Positions 47,355 to 57,812 of a stretch of 64,000 bases of DNA are shown here, piece by piece (within the stretch, counting starts at the first letter, position 1; each line of letters opens with the position of its first letter). The notes beneath the pieces are model-generated. The model saw nothing but the letters and a program-made list of their open reading frames with translations, was not told the DNA's origin and made no database searches. Made by a program: the position numbers and the translations under genes. Source of the DNA: Bathymodiolus brooksi (lineage: Eukaryota > Mollusca > Bivalvia > Mytilida > Modiolidae); contig OY804580.1 in assembly GCA_963680875.1 (NCBI GenBank), forward strand, positions 99,229,353 through 99,293,352. Direction: 5' to 3'.

Positions 47355-48971
47355 CACAAAGAAAAAAGTTAAGCACCCCCATGTTTTTTTGAAATGACAA
47401 ATGATACGACAAGTATCACAAGATTATTGACCAGATAATCTCAAGAACACAATGGTGACCTGTTAGGACATTACATTGGCTGTAAGAAGCCCCCAAAAAA
47501 ATCAAGAAAAATGTTAATTTAATGAATATTTAATCACAATATCACAAGGCCAGTTTTGGCAGTAAAACCTGTCCATTTTAAGTATTGACCTTCACAGTTC
47601 AAAAAGCACGATAGGATTGTCATTTCACTTTCAAAACGTCACTTATGAATCACGTGACGACATCTATTTTTCAAAGTTCAGTACCGGGTGTAACCCCCCA
47701 CGTGCTGGGATGACGGCCTCTATCCTGCGCCTCATCCGTCCAGTTAGACGTCGGATGTCCTGTTGTGATAGCTGCTGCCATTCCCGATGCAATGCTGCTT
47801 CCAACTGACGAATGTTGTGTACAGGAGGTTCCCGAGCCTGTATACGATGGCCTAACATGTCCCAAATATGCTCTATAGGATTCAAATCCGGGCGCATGGC
47901 TGGCCAAGGAACAGAAGTCACGGCTTCGCTTTGGAGGTAGGCGGTTACTGCTCTTGAACGATGAGCCCTGGCGTTGTCATCCATATACACAGGCCTTGTA
48001 GCTAGTGGGTGGTTGTCGAAATGGGGGACAACAACTGGTTGCAAGACGTCTCTGATGTACTGATCACCAATTAGGTTCCCTTGTATGGTGACTAAATCCA
48101 GCTTGCAGTCATCAGAGATACACCCTCAAACCATTACTGAGCCTCCACCGTAAGGGACAGTTGACTTGATGTTCCTAGTGGTATAGGCTGTATTTTTGTG
48201 TCTCCAAACCCTCATCCGGCCGTCGGTTACATGAAGCAGAAACCGGCTCTCGTCTAACCAATGGATCTTGCGCCATGTCTTTAAATTCCAACCACGTCGT
48301 GCTAAACACCATGCCAAACGTGTTCGTCGATGTCTGTCTGCCAACAGTTGACGTTTAATGACTCCCCTTGACTTAAGTCCCGCTGATTTCAGACGGTTTC
48401 TAACTGTTCCTCTTGACAGACGTCTATTGGGCAGCCAGTGTTGCTTGAGTACGGGACTGGTTTACGAATGGCATCCGTCTAACCAAACGTTGCAATGCCC
48501 TGTCGTCACGATCAGATGTTACCCGTGGTCTGCCAGATCTTGGCAAGTCTTTCACATTGTTGGTTTGTGTGTGTTTTTCACCAGTCGGCTGACTACAGTA
48601 TAGTGGTAGCCCATCTGACGTTCAATAGGTTTGAAGGACATCCTTGTTGTATGCATGCCGATTATTTGCTATCTTTGTGCTTCTGATATTCGCCTTCGTA
48701 CCATGCATACTGAGAATGAATACATTTTTTAAAACACCGGACTTAAATACCCATATTCGAAGCGTGAACATACTGAATTTTGAGTAATGCGTGAGAGGCA
48801 TGGTTCACGTACATGACTAGTCGATATTAGACATAATGGTCACACCTGTTTGAGTACATCTTTTTAATGGAAAATTGTTCTTGCTATAATCAATATAAAT
48901 ATTAGAATCTAAACTTAGTGTAAATTATTATGTTTTAATATATCAGGGGGTGCTTAACTTTTTTCTTTGTG
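47355..48971 (-). mobile_element. Tc1/mariner element, 1617 bp, defective
   Basis: Perfect 26-bp TIRs (cacaaagaaaaaagttaagc then accccc) at 47355-47380 and 48946-48971. The left flank is TA; the right flank is TG, a likely mutated TA. Size and structure are typical of Tc1. It sits inside the candidate hAT element. Confidence 0.92.
47664..48700 (-). pseudogene. Tc1-type DDE transposase, inactivated
   Basis: The C-terminal part (47664-48044) contains VYMDDNARAH, with the second catalytic Asp, and MRPDLNPIEHIWDMLG, with the catalytic Glu. The middle part (48126-48344) contains WLDESRF, with the first Asp, and ends ..GGGSVMV before TGA, where the family has a Trp codon (nonsense change). The N-terminal DNA-binding part (about 48345-48700) is recognisable only in shifted frames. 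Together they give D, D(34)E spacing typical of Tc1. The nonsense codon plus frameshifts mean no active enzyme. Confidence 0.9.
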
Positions 48972-48974
48972 TGG

Positions 48975-49228
48975 GACAGATATATTGTATGGTTGTCACT
49001 TGCTTCTAGACGTTTGTATAATATACTTTATTTCCTGTGACTGTATAGTGAATTCTTCATTATCCTATCCAATATATTAAAAAATTGCTGAGTTAGATTG
49101 CTGTCAAATTATAATATTAAGTATATATGTACCATCTACATACGCTTATACACATGTCTTACGTCTATTCCTAGATTTGCCTTACGAGACAAGGTAACAC
49201 TACGACTATTGAAGCTCCTTTTTATAGG
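48975..49228. other. No gene seen
   Basis: AT-rich sequence to the right of the Tc1 element. Confidence 0.45.
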
Positions 49229-49410
49229 GAGTGGATGTAGTCGAGTGGTCTAGGGCGCTGGACGTAAGGCTAAGCGAATGGTGCTGCAGTGTAACAATGG
49301 TGTGGGTTCAAATCCCGTCGAGGGAAGAAGAAAAATTTGACAGCTCTAAAATCTAATTCTAACACTGTTTGGTTTAATTTTCAGACGTATATATATATAT
49401 ATATAGTAAA
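49229..49410 (+). repeat. tRNA-derived SINE with (TA)n tail
   Basis: gtagtcgagtggtctagggc is an A-box-bearing tRNA-Ser/Leu-like head, and gggttcaaatcccgtcgagg is a B box. A non-tRNA body of about 60 bp follows, ending in a (ta)n microsatellite at 49388-49405. The anticodon arm is not convincing, so this is a SINE rather than a tRNA gene. Confidence 0.6.
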
Positions 49411-50335
49411 GCAACAATGGCTTTTGAAAATTTTGATTTGCAGTTACAAACCCTGTCTTACTTAAATCATTTAATTTGAAGACTGTCATTTAGCCAAAAT
49501 TATATTGTCAAAATATTTTGTATTAAATTAATGAACTACAGAAAACTATACAATTAAAGGAGGAGTTCTCGTCTGTTATTATAATATACAAGGAAGAAAT
49601 GTTCCACGTGAATGATTTAACTGATCAAATTTGATAAACTACACATTCCATTGTCCGTTCTTCAAATTACGGCTTTAAATTACCCCTTTGAGAGATATCT
49701 TCAAACTTAGTATATAAATACTTATCAACCTTGACATACCCTGATATAGAATATATCTAAATTAAGTTTAGATGTTATAAATTCTGCTTAATTACGTTAA
49801 CCCCCCCCCCCCCCCCCCCCCCACACACACACACCAAACTGAAGCACCACCACATTTGATACTATAGGCTCACTTAATATGGCTTAACTGGTTATCATTG
49901 ATGGCGACCACCCTAAAGATTACCCATGTTTCAATTGGTGTTGAGAAAACAGTTTGTCAAACTGGAAAAGGAAGTGATCCATTGTTTGAATACAATTGCC
50001 TTTGCTTACAGGTGAATCCTATTGTTGCACATTTAAAATTTTGTTGTATTTTTGGAAGAGAAGTCAATCACTCGTGATTAAAACTCCCTCTGAAAAAAAT
50101 TCATCTGGTATAGGATTTTGATCTTCTTCTGTGTAAAACAAAGTTGATTCCACATATACAAAAAATGTAAGAAAAAAAAAAGATACCGGTATCCTCCTAA
50201 AGATGCGTAGGTCTGAATTTCTGAATAAAACGAACAATATGTAATATGTTAAGAAATACCTAAGTATCCAAGTTTGGTTCTAATTGGTCCACTGGTTTAT
50301 GAGAAATAGATAAATGCTAAAAGCTAATAGACACA
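49410..50335. other. No gene seen; poly-C/CA tract at 49800-49834
   Basis: Apart from a C run followed by (ca)n, nothing is recognisable. Confidence 0.45.
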
Positions 50336-50340
50336 AATTA

Positions 50341-51030
50341 CGCCAATAAAACTGACCACCATGTTATACCTTGTAACTGACATATTGTTGAAAGTGGCGT
50401 TAAACTCCAATAAAAATGACCACCATGTAATACGTTATAACCGACATATTGTTGAAAGTGGCGTTAAACACCAATAAAACTGAAGGACCCAGGTGGCTCA
50501 ATGAGATTACCTAACAACTCGTACAAGCCTATCACCAATATGTCGTGGTTTCACACCCGGCTTTGTAAATTACAAAAAAGGGTGCACTCGACTCGCAGCC
50601 GCAAATGATTTTACAAGTTGCTTGCCCACCACTAAAACTGGTCGCCATGATATAGCTGAAATATTGATGAAAGTGGCGTTAAACACAATAAAATCAATCA
50701 ATCAAAACCAATAAAACTGACCACCGTATTATACCTTATAACTGACATATTGTTGAACGTTGTTAAACATCAATAAAACTGACCACAACGGTATTACTGA
50801 CACATCATTGAAAGTGGCATTTAAAACACCAATAAAGCTGACCACCATGTTATACTTATAACTGACATGCTGTTGAAAGTGCCACTAAACACCAATAAAA
50901 CTGGCTAACATGTTGTAAGTTATAACCGATATATTGTTGAAAGTGGCATTGAATACCAAGAAAACTGATCACAATGTTATACTATTTTTGAAAATGTCTT
51001 TAAACACCACTAAAACTGACCGCCAAAAAT
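50341..51030 (+). repeat. Cluster of tandem SINE B tails with one nested headed copy
   Basis: Roughly ten units of about 62-66 bp, each with ccaataaaactgaccaccat, ataactgacatattgttgaa and agtggcgttaaacac. Between about 50483 and 50690 one copy has a full tRNA-like head (ggtggctcaatgagattacc, then gtttcacacccggc). The units diverge from each other, so the array is old. Confidence 0.75.
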
Positions 51031-51587
51031 TGTATCATTTCGGGAGGTTTTTCTTTATCATAACTCCAAAATTAAAAAATCAAGGGTTTTGAATTTTCAG
51101 AATTCAGAACAGACTTTTTGGAAATATTGTTTTTCAGTTAAAACCTGATCTAATATATCGTTTATAGACTGTCATTGAACCAAACAATATATTGTCACGA
51201 TGTTTTGTATTGAATATGCCACTTCTAAAACAGTGTTTAAATTTAAATGATTAGTCAGAGTATCTTTCTGTACATGGAGATAAACATGATATTTGCTAAG
51301 CTACTTAACCTTAAATATAATGTTGCATTTGACGTTTTTATTTCAATCTGTAGTCCGACGTCTCGATTTTCTGACGGTACGTAAGTCAGACTATCCGATA
51401 CATAGTACCCAGTATTGACGGGTCCGACGTAAGCTCCTCGTAAGCTCCTGCAAATTAGAAAATATAGGACCTCTTTTCTGAACCGAAAATGATTAAAATT
51501 GTAGCATGTGCGGCATGATGCTTCACATCGAAGTAACGTACAATGAAGTATGATATGTTAGTAACTATACTAAGTAAATACCTTCTT

Positions 51588-51676
51588 TCTCTAACAAGGG
51601 GTTTATTGAAGAAAAAATCAAGCTGCCTTTGAACTTTTGCTCGTTTTGCTCGTGGTTCATCAGACTCAGCATCCAT
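51588..51676 (-). pseudogene. N-terminal exon of a hAT/ZMYM-like protein (candidate transposase start)
   Basis: Reads MDAESDEPRAKRAKVQRQLD then FFFNKPLVRERR. An acidic start, a KR-rich nuclear-localisation-like patch and an LDxFF motif are typical, from memory, of the N-termini of hAT-derived zinc-finger proteins. A GTATTT donor-like site follows. A candidate acceptor ttgcag and in-frame continuation lie near 51449. The rest of the transposase is not recognisable leftward. Confidence 0.45.
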
Positions 51677-51914
51677 GATTGCAAAAAGTGAAATGTAACC
51701 GATGCCGGTTTTTACATGATCCGGAACGGGGCAGCAAAGACATGTAAGAATATTCATTGCAATGGAGAGATGAGTCGAAAGAACAAAGTGTTAATATCAC
51801 GTATTTAACATCAAGCGATTGTCAGTCCAGTCACGCCAATCCTTTTTTTTTCTTTTTTTTAGGGGGGGGGGGGGGGCACCCGCCGGGTGCGCCCCCGCCT
51901 GGATCCGCGCCTGG

Positions 51915-52269
51915 TATAGTTTAAGCATTATATGGAAGCGCGAGCCTCAAATATATGGGAAAAATAGATAAAGTCTACACGCATCAATGTAGTTTGATTT
52001 ATTGCAATACATCGTCGGTAAGGATGATTGGAACGTGATCAGCCGTGGTTTCCAGACACTACTTACAATAGTGCATTTCATTTAACCGCTTGTCATCCAT
52101 AATATTTTGCAATTGCTTGCATAGTATGTCTTCAGAACTGACCCAGATATATGACACGTTATGTGTTCGGTTGAAATAGGAATGGGTTCACAGGAAATTA
52201 GATAAACTCTATTATAGATGTGAATTTGTCTTTTTGTTTTTGTTGCACTTTTTCAGAAACAGTGGAGGT
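51915..52269. other. No gene seen
   Basis: Ordinary AT-rich sequence. Confidence 0.4.
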
Positions 52270-52445
52270 TTGTACCCTTAACACTAGTTTAACCCGGCCA
52301 CTTGCTACTGAAGTGGCTGTACCAAGACAGGAACATGCGTAGCCATAGACGTGTGTGCTAATGGCATCTATTTTGCCTCTTTCTACGATTTTTCAGTTAG
52401 ATTTCCGAACTGCTCCGATCGTGTGATTTTTCTTTTGTTTTCCAT
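52270..52445 (+). mobile_element. Retroelement 5' leader fragment
   Basis: tttaacccggccacttgcta, gaagtggctgtaccaag, gcctctttctacgatttttc and ttttcttttgttttcc match, in order, the leader at 40268-40430 that precedes the reverse-transcriptase relic. Confidence 0.6.
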
Positions 52446-52824
52446 TTGATCATAAACCATATTTCTAATTATTTAAGCTGGATCTCGAGTGATATTTCTG
52501 ATTACTAAGTCAAGTCTTGATAAACTTGACACCTTAGACTACCAAACAAGACATCATTTAGGTTTGACAAACTCAGATGTCGTATTAATAAGACATGATC
52601 ACGTATTGATAAGCTGGGATCTTGTATTGATATGCCGAGACATCGTATTTGTAAAATGGAATTACTGGGGGAGGGGGGTTCGTCGCTTGCTCGCTTTGGA
52701 CTCCATAAGATTGCTTTCTGTAGAAAATTAATTGCAAGTTGGTGACATCACATTGAACATGAAATAAAGAATACCACAAGACAGCTAGGTTTGCTCCGTA
52801 CCTTAGCATATATCGATAACAGTG

Positions 52825-53110
52825 AGGGCCAGTCAAGTACTAAACTTCACGACAAAAGAGACGATTTTAGTCTTTGCATTGTGAATTTTTAATCTATATG
52901 TATCAACATTCCAACTGCACCTGCCTGTGGGGTATACTATAATTTAGTGCAGCAGGAACTGTTTACCCTTCTGGAGCACCCCAGTTTTAGTGGGGATCTT
53001 TAGTGTTTTGCTTCATGTTTTATAGATCGTTGTTTGTCCTTTTGACTTCTTCATTTTGGCCATTGTGTTTCTGTACTTCTTCGATTTACGGATTCTTATT
53101 ACCACTTTGG
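52825..53110 (+). pseudogene. Reverse-transcriptase fragment with 3' end
   Basis: 52836-52930 gives TKLHDKRDDF...IVNF and NIPTAPACG, the thumb-proximal part of the YIDD reverse transcriptase. The 3' end follows directly: cccttctggagcacccca, gtttgtccttttgacttctt, cattttggccattgtgtttc, tcgatttacggattcttatt. Confidence 0.65.
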
Positions 53111-53575
53111 TATCTTATAATTCTTCACCGTTCATACGATATGATTCCCTTATTAGATATTTGTTCATAACAAGGAAGCTACTGCACCAAGGGTGTCTAG
53201 TATTTAGATTGATGTCATCACATAGTCTTACGGGTGCTATGATGACGATTAATCGTTATGTACTATCTTTGTCACAGTATGTTCCGTTAGACGTAATCAA
53301 TAACGAGCTTCCTTTCCCTTTCAGGACATTTCACTCAATTTCTAATAAAAGTAGCAAGATGGAGGATGTGACTAGTGTAGCAGGAACTACCAACCCTTCC
53401 GGAGCACACAAGTTTACTCCCTTTTTTAATTGGGTTTATCTTTAGTTTTCTGTGTAGTGCTATGTCATCATTTGTTTGTCTTTTTGTCCCTTTTCTTTCT
53501 GTCCCTTTTCTTTCTGTCGACCTTCTTTGATTTACGGCTTTTAATTATCTCCATTGGCATCCCACAAATCGAGGA
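53111..53575 (+). pseudogene. Second reverse-transcriptase C-terminal fragment with 3' end
   Basis: TRKLLHQGCLVF (about 53170-53205) belongs to the same C-terminal region. It is followed by gtagcaggaactaccaaccc, ttccggagcacacaag, ttagttttctgtgtagtgct and gatttacggcttttaattat. Two 3' ends in a row suggest head-to-tail insertion. Confidence 0.6.
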
Positions 53576-53904
53576 GGTCAAATTTTAAAAGAGAGATAGA
53601 GAGTTCGAAAAATGTTAATGTAAAACATTATTGATAATCAACGGCAATTGCATATAAATCGAATGCTACCAACAAATTTTACTACTCCATAAATGGGAAA
53701 TGACTATTGGAAAAACAAGGTCACCACTCTCGTCATGCATGTTGAGATGTGACTGTTCCTCAATGATAGTTACTAAGTATCAGTCAAATAATACTATGCA
53801 AATATATAACTGTATGTTATCTTTAAACTTATTTTAGTGAAAACAACTAACTCTGAGTATTTAAGGAAATATGCAGACTATTTATGAAACAACAGGACAA
53901 ACAC

Positions 53905-56790
53905 AAGAATAGATTGAAGATACCAAAGGGATAATCAGAATCCGTAAATCGCAAAAGGACAGGCAACACAATGGCCAAAGGAAAAAGAACAAAAGGACAG
54001 GCAACACAATGGCCAAAGGAAAAAGAACAAAAGGACAGGCAACACAATGGCCAAAGGAAAAAGAACAAAAGGACAGGCAACACAATGGCCAAAGGAAAAA
54101 GAACAAAAGGACAGGCAACACAATGGCCAAAGGAAAAAGAACAAAAGGACAGGCAACACAATGGTCAAAGGAAAAAGAACAAAAGGACAGGCAACACAAT
54201 GGTCAAAGGAAAAAGAACAAAAGGACAGGCAACACAATGGCCAAAGGAAAAAGAACAAAAGGACAGGCAACACAATGGCCAAAGGAAAAAGAACAAAAGG
54301 ACAGGCAACACAATGGCCAAAGGAAAAAGAACAAAAGGACAGGCAACACAATGGCCAAAGGAAAAAGAACAAAAGGACAGGCAACACAATGGCCAAAGGA
54401 AAAAGAACAAAAGGACAGGCAGCACAATGGCCAAAGGAAAAAGAACAAAAGGACAGGCAACACAATGGCCAAAGGAAAAAGAACAAAAGGACAGGCAGCA
54501 CAATGGCCAAAGGAAAAAGAACAAAAGGACAGGCAGCACAATGGCCAAAGGAAAAAGAACAAAAGGACAGGCAACACAATGGCCAAAGGAAAAAGAACAA
54601 AAGGACAGGCAACACAATGGTCAAAGGAAAAAGAACAAAAGGACAGGCAACACAATGGTCAAAGGAAAAAGAACAAAAGGACAGGCAACACAATGGTCAA
54701 AGGAAAAAGAACAAAAGGACAGGCAACACAATGGCCAAAGGAAAAAGAACAAAAGGACAGGCAACACAATGGCCAAAGGAAAAAGAACAAAAGGACAGGC
54801 AACACAATGGCCAAAGGAAAAAGAACAAAAGGACAGGCAACACAATGGCCAAAGGAAAAAGAACAAAAGGACAGGCAACACAATGGCCAAAGGAAAAAGA
54901 ACAAAAGGACAGGCAACACAATTGCCAAAGGAAAACGAACAAAAGGACAGGCAACACAATGGTCAAAGGAAAAAGAACAAAAGGACAGGCAACACAATGG
55001 CCAAAGGAAAAAGAACAAAAGGACAGGCAACACAATGGCCAAAGGAAAAAGAACAAAAGGACAGGCAACACAATGGCCAAAGGAAAAAGAACAAAAGGAC
55101 AGGCAACACAATGGCCAAAGGAAAAGGAACAAAAGGACAGGCAACACAATGGCCAAAGGAAAAAGAACAAAAGGACAGGCAACACAATGGTCAAAGGAAA
55201 AAGAACAAAAGGACAGGCAACACAATGGCCAAAGGAAAAAGAACAAAAGGACAGGCAACACAATGGCCAAAGGAAAAAGAACAAAAGGACAGGCAACACA
55301 ATGGCCAAAGGAAAAAGAACAAAAGGACAGGCAACACAATGGCCAAAGGAAAAAGAACAAAAGGACAGGCAACACAATGGCCAAAGGAAAAAGAACAAAA
55401 GGACAGGCAACACAATGGCTAAAGGAAAAAGAACAAAAGGACAGGCAGCACAATGGCCAAAGAAAAAAGAACAAAAGGACAGGCCACACAATGGCCAAAG
55501 GAAAAAGAACAAAAGGACAGGCAACACAATGGCCAAAGGAAAAAGAACAAAAGGACAGGCAACACAATGGCCAAAGGAAAAAGAACAAAAGGACAGGCAA
55601 CACAATGGCCAAAGGAAAAAGAACAAAAGGACAGGCAACACAATGGCCAAAGGAAAAAGAACAAAAGGACAGGCAACACAATGGCCAAAGGAAAAAGAAC
55701 AAAAGGACAGGCAGCACAATGGCCAAAGGAAAAATAACAAAAGGACAGGCAACACAATGGCCAAAGGAAAAAGAACAAAAGGACAGGCAACACAATGGCC
55801 AAAGGAAAAAGAACAAAAGGACAGGCAACACAATGGCCAAAGGAAAAAGAACAAAAGGACAGGCAACACAATGGCCAAAGGAAAAAGAACAAAAGGACAG
55901 GCAACACAATGGCCAAAGGAAAAAGAACAAAAGGACAGGCAACACAATGGCCAAAGGAAAAAGAACAAAAGGACAGGCAACACAATGGCCAAAGGAAAAA
56001 GAACAAAAGGACAGGCAACACAATGGCCAAAGGAAAAAGAACAAAAGGACAGGCAACACAATGGCCAAAGGAAAAAGAACAAAAGGACAGGCAACACAAT
56101 GGCCAAAGGAAAAAGAACAAAAGGACAGGCAACACAATGGCCAAAGGAAAAAGAACAAAAGGACAGGCAACACAATGGCCAAAGGAAAAAGAACAAAAGG
56201 ACAGGCAACACAATGGCCAAAGGAAAAAGAACAAAAGGACAGGCAACACAATGGCCAAAGGAAAAAGAACAAAAGGACAGGCAGCACAATGGCCAAAGGA
56301 AAAAGAACAAAAGGACAGGCAACACAATGGCCAAAGGAAAAAGAACAAAAGGACAGGCAACACAATGGCCAAAGGAAAAAGAACAAAAGGACAGGCAACA
56401 CAATGGCCAAAGGAAAAAGAACAAAAGGACAGGCAACACAATGGCCAAAGGAAAAAGAACAAAAGGACAGGCAACACAATGGCCAAAGGAAAAAGAACAA
56501 AAGGACAGGCAACACAATGGCCAAAGGAAAAAGAACAAAAGGACAGGCAACACAATGGCCAAAGGAAAAAGAACAAAAGGACAGGCAACACAATGGCCAA
56601 AGGAAAAAGAACAAAAGGACAAACGTATTACAAAACAAAAGAATAAATGCACAGGCAGAGCGAACTCCCAAGCAAACGTTTATGAAACCAGGTGTCATCG
56701 ATATTATTGACACCCATCGTGAAGTTCTTATTCAACAAAACAAGTCAAGGCTTTCCTGCTAAAGTATAAGGTGAAATATAACTCAAACGC
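53905..56790 (-). mobile_element. Retroelement 3' end copy hosting the 38-bp array
   Basis: The left flank gataccaaagggataatcag, aatccgtaaatcg is the reversed end of the retroelement. The right flank (aaaacaaaagaataaatgca, cgaactccc, ccaggtgtcatcgatattat) continues the same reversed 3' end. The tandem array sits exactly between them. Confidence 0.65.
53951..56620. repeat. 38-bp minisatellite, about 70 units
   Basis: Unit: aggcaacacaatggccaaag then gaaaaagaacaaaaggac. It is highly homogeneous, with rare ggtc-for-ggcc and agcac-for-aacac variants. Since 38 is not a multiple of 3 and the unit has no stop in any + frame, all three + frames are open (up to 917 codons), and minus frames are open too (up to 684 codons). 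These are by-products of periodicity, not genes. Confidence 0.97.
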
Positions 56791-56900
56791 CAAAATATAA
56801 TTCAGACAAACTTTTATTTAACATGGTCCTTGGTGTGCTCTTGTAATAGTTGATTTAGCCCTGAAATATTAATAAGTGAAATATTAATCATTTATAAAGG

Positions 56901-57072
56901 TAATTTGGTTATCCTGTTTATACAGGTAATTTGGTTATCCTGTTAATACAGGTAATTTGGTTATCCTGTTTATACAGGTAAATTGGTTATCCTGTTTATA
57001 CAGGTAATTTGGTTATCCTGTTTATGCAGGTAGTTTGGTTATCCTGTTTATACAGGTAATTTGGTTATCCTG
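56901..57072 (+). repeat. 26-bp minisatellite, about 7 units
   Basis: Unit taatttggttatcctgttta then tacagg. Confidence 0.92.
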
Positions 57073-57255
57073 TTCAGGCCAATTGGTTTCATTGCTCCAA
57101 ACGACTTTTGAATTATTTGTTTTTTTGATCTTTTGACTTCTTCCTGAAATCTATCGTGCATATTAATGACATATATTCATTTTAATTATCAGTACAATAA
57201 CGCTTGATTTATGTATTTTCAATGCAAAAACAAATTGAAACGAAACAACAACCGC

Positions 57256-57441
57256 AAATCCTTCTGGACCAGCTGAGTGAAGCCCTAAATCCTTCTGGAC
57301 CAGCTGAGTGAAGCCCTAAATCCTTCTGGACCAGCTGAGTGAAGCCCTAAATCCTTCTGGACCAGCTGAGTGAAGCCCTAAATCCTTCTGGACCAGCTGA
57401 GTGAAGCCCTAAATCCTTCTGGACCAGCTGAGTGAAGCCCT
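57256..57441 (+). repeat. 31-bp minisatellite, 6 near-perfect units
   Basis: Unit aaatccttctggaccagctg then agtgaagccct. It is followed by tttttgtgggttccgtgtca and ctcatcgttttagtgttttg, the forward 3' end of the retroelement. The unit itself resembles that end's ccttccggagcacctgag segment. Confidence 0.95.
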
Positions 57442-57812
57442 TTTTGTGGGTTCCGTGTCACTCATCGTTTTAGTGTTTTGCATTGTATTTTTTAATTTTG
57501 TCTATCCAGTTCTGTGTCTTGTGTCCAATGTTGCCAGTGTCTCTGGCTTGTCTAATCTTGATTGCCTATTCGGTTTTCTCGAACGTTTATTTCAGAGCAT
57601 CCGCAAATACACATACAGTGAAAAGGAACGTATTTAATCCTGTCGATTTGGACAACCTTACAATTTAATGGTACCAAAATGTATTTCGTCATGTCTTGCA
57701 CACATATTCTTATTTTAAATTTTATATACTATATGTCTTAAGAACAGTAAATTGACATGAGAAAATGCAGCGTTGTAAAAAAAAGTGTATTTTTGGGAAC
57801 AGCATAACTTAC

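Larger units (their letters stand above)
46650..51914 (-). mobile_element. Probable hAT-type DNA transposon, about 5.3 kb, internally rearranged
   Basis: The left end caggcgcagatccagg (46650-46665) and the right end, which reads caggcgcggatccagg on the minus strand (51898-51913), are inverted matches differing at one base. Both are followed inward by long G/C runs. CAGGSGCGGATCCAGG-type ends are known from hAT elements. Near the right end a minus-strand reading frame starts MDAESDEPRAKRAKVQRQLD, resembling the N-terminus of hAT/ZMYM-like proteins. Flanking 8-mers do not match exactly; only TATA is common to both flanks. The two ends may belong to one element or to two. A Tc1 element is nested within. 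Confidence 0.5.

Noticed and set aside
47671..48686. Extra open frames overlapping the Tc1 transposase, e.g. 48358-48686 on +
   Set aside because: Antisense or shifted shadows of the transposase pseudogene.
983..49330. True tRNA genes at the SINE heads (e.g. 34662, 42755, 49233)
   Set aside because: A and B boxes are visible but acceptor and anticodon stems do not pair convincingly, and SINE bodies follow directly.
53971..56762. Giant open frames (up to 917 codons on +, 684 on -)
   Set aside because: Pure 38-bp periodicity with no stop in the unit. Both strands and all + frames are open at once and the flanks are retroelement sequence.
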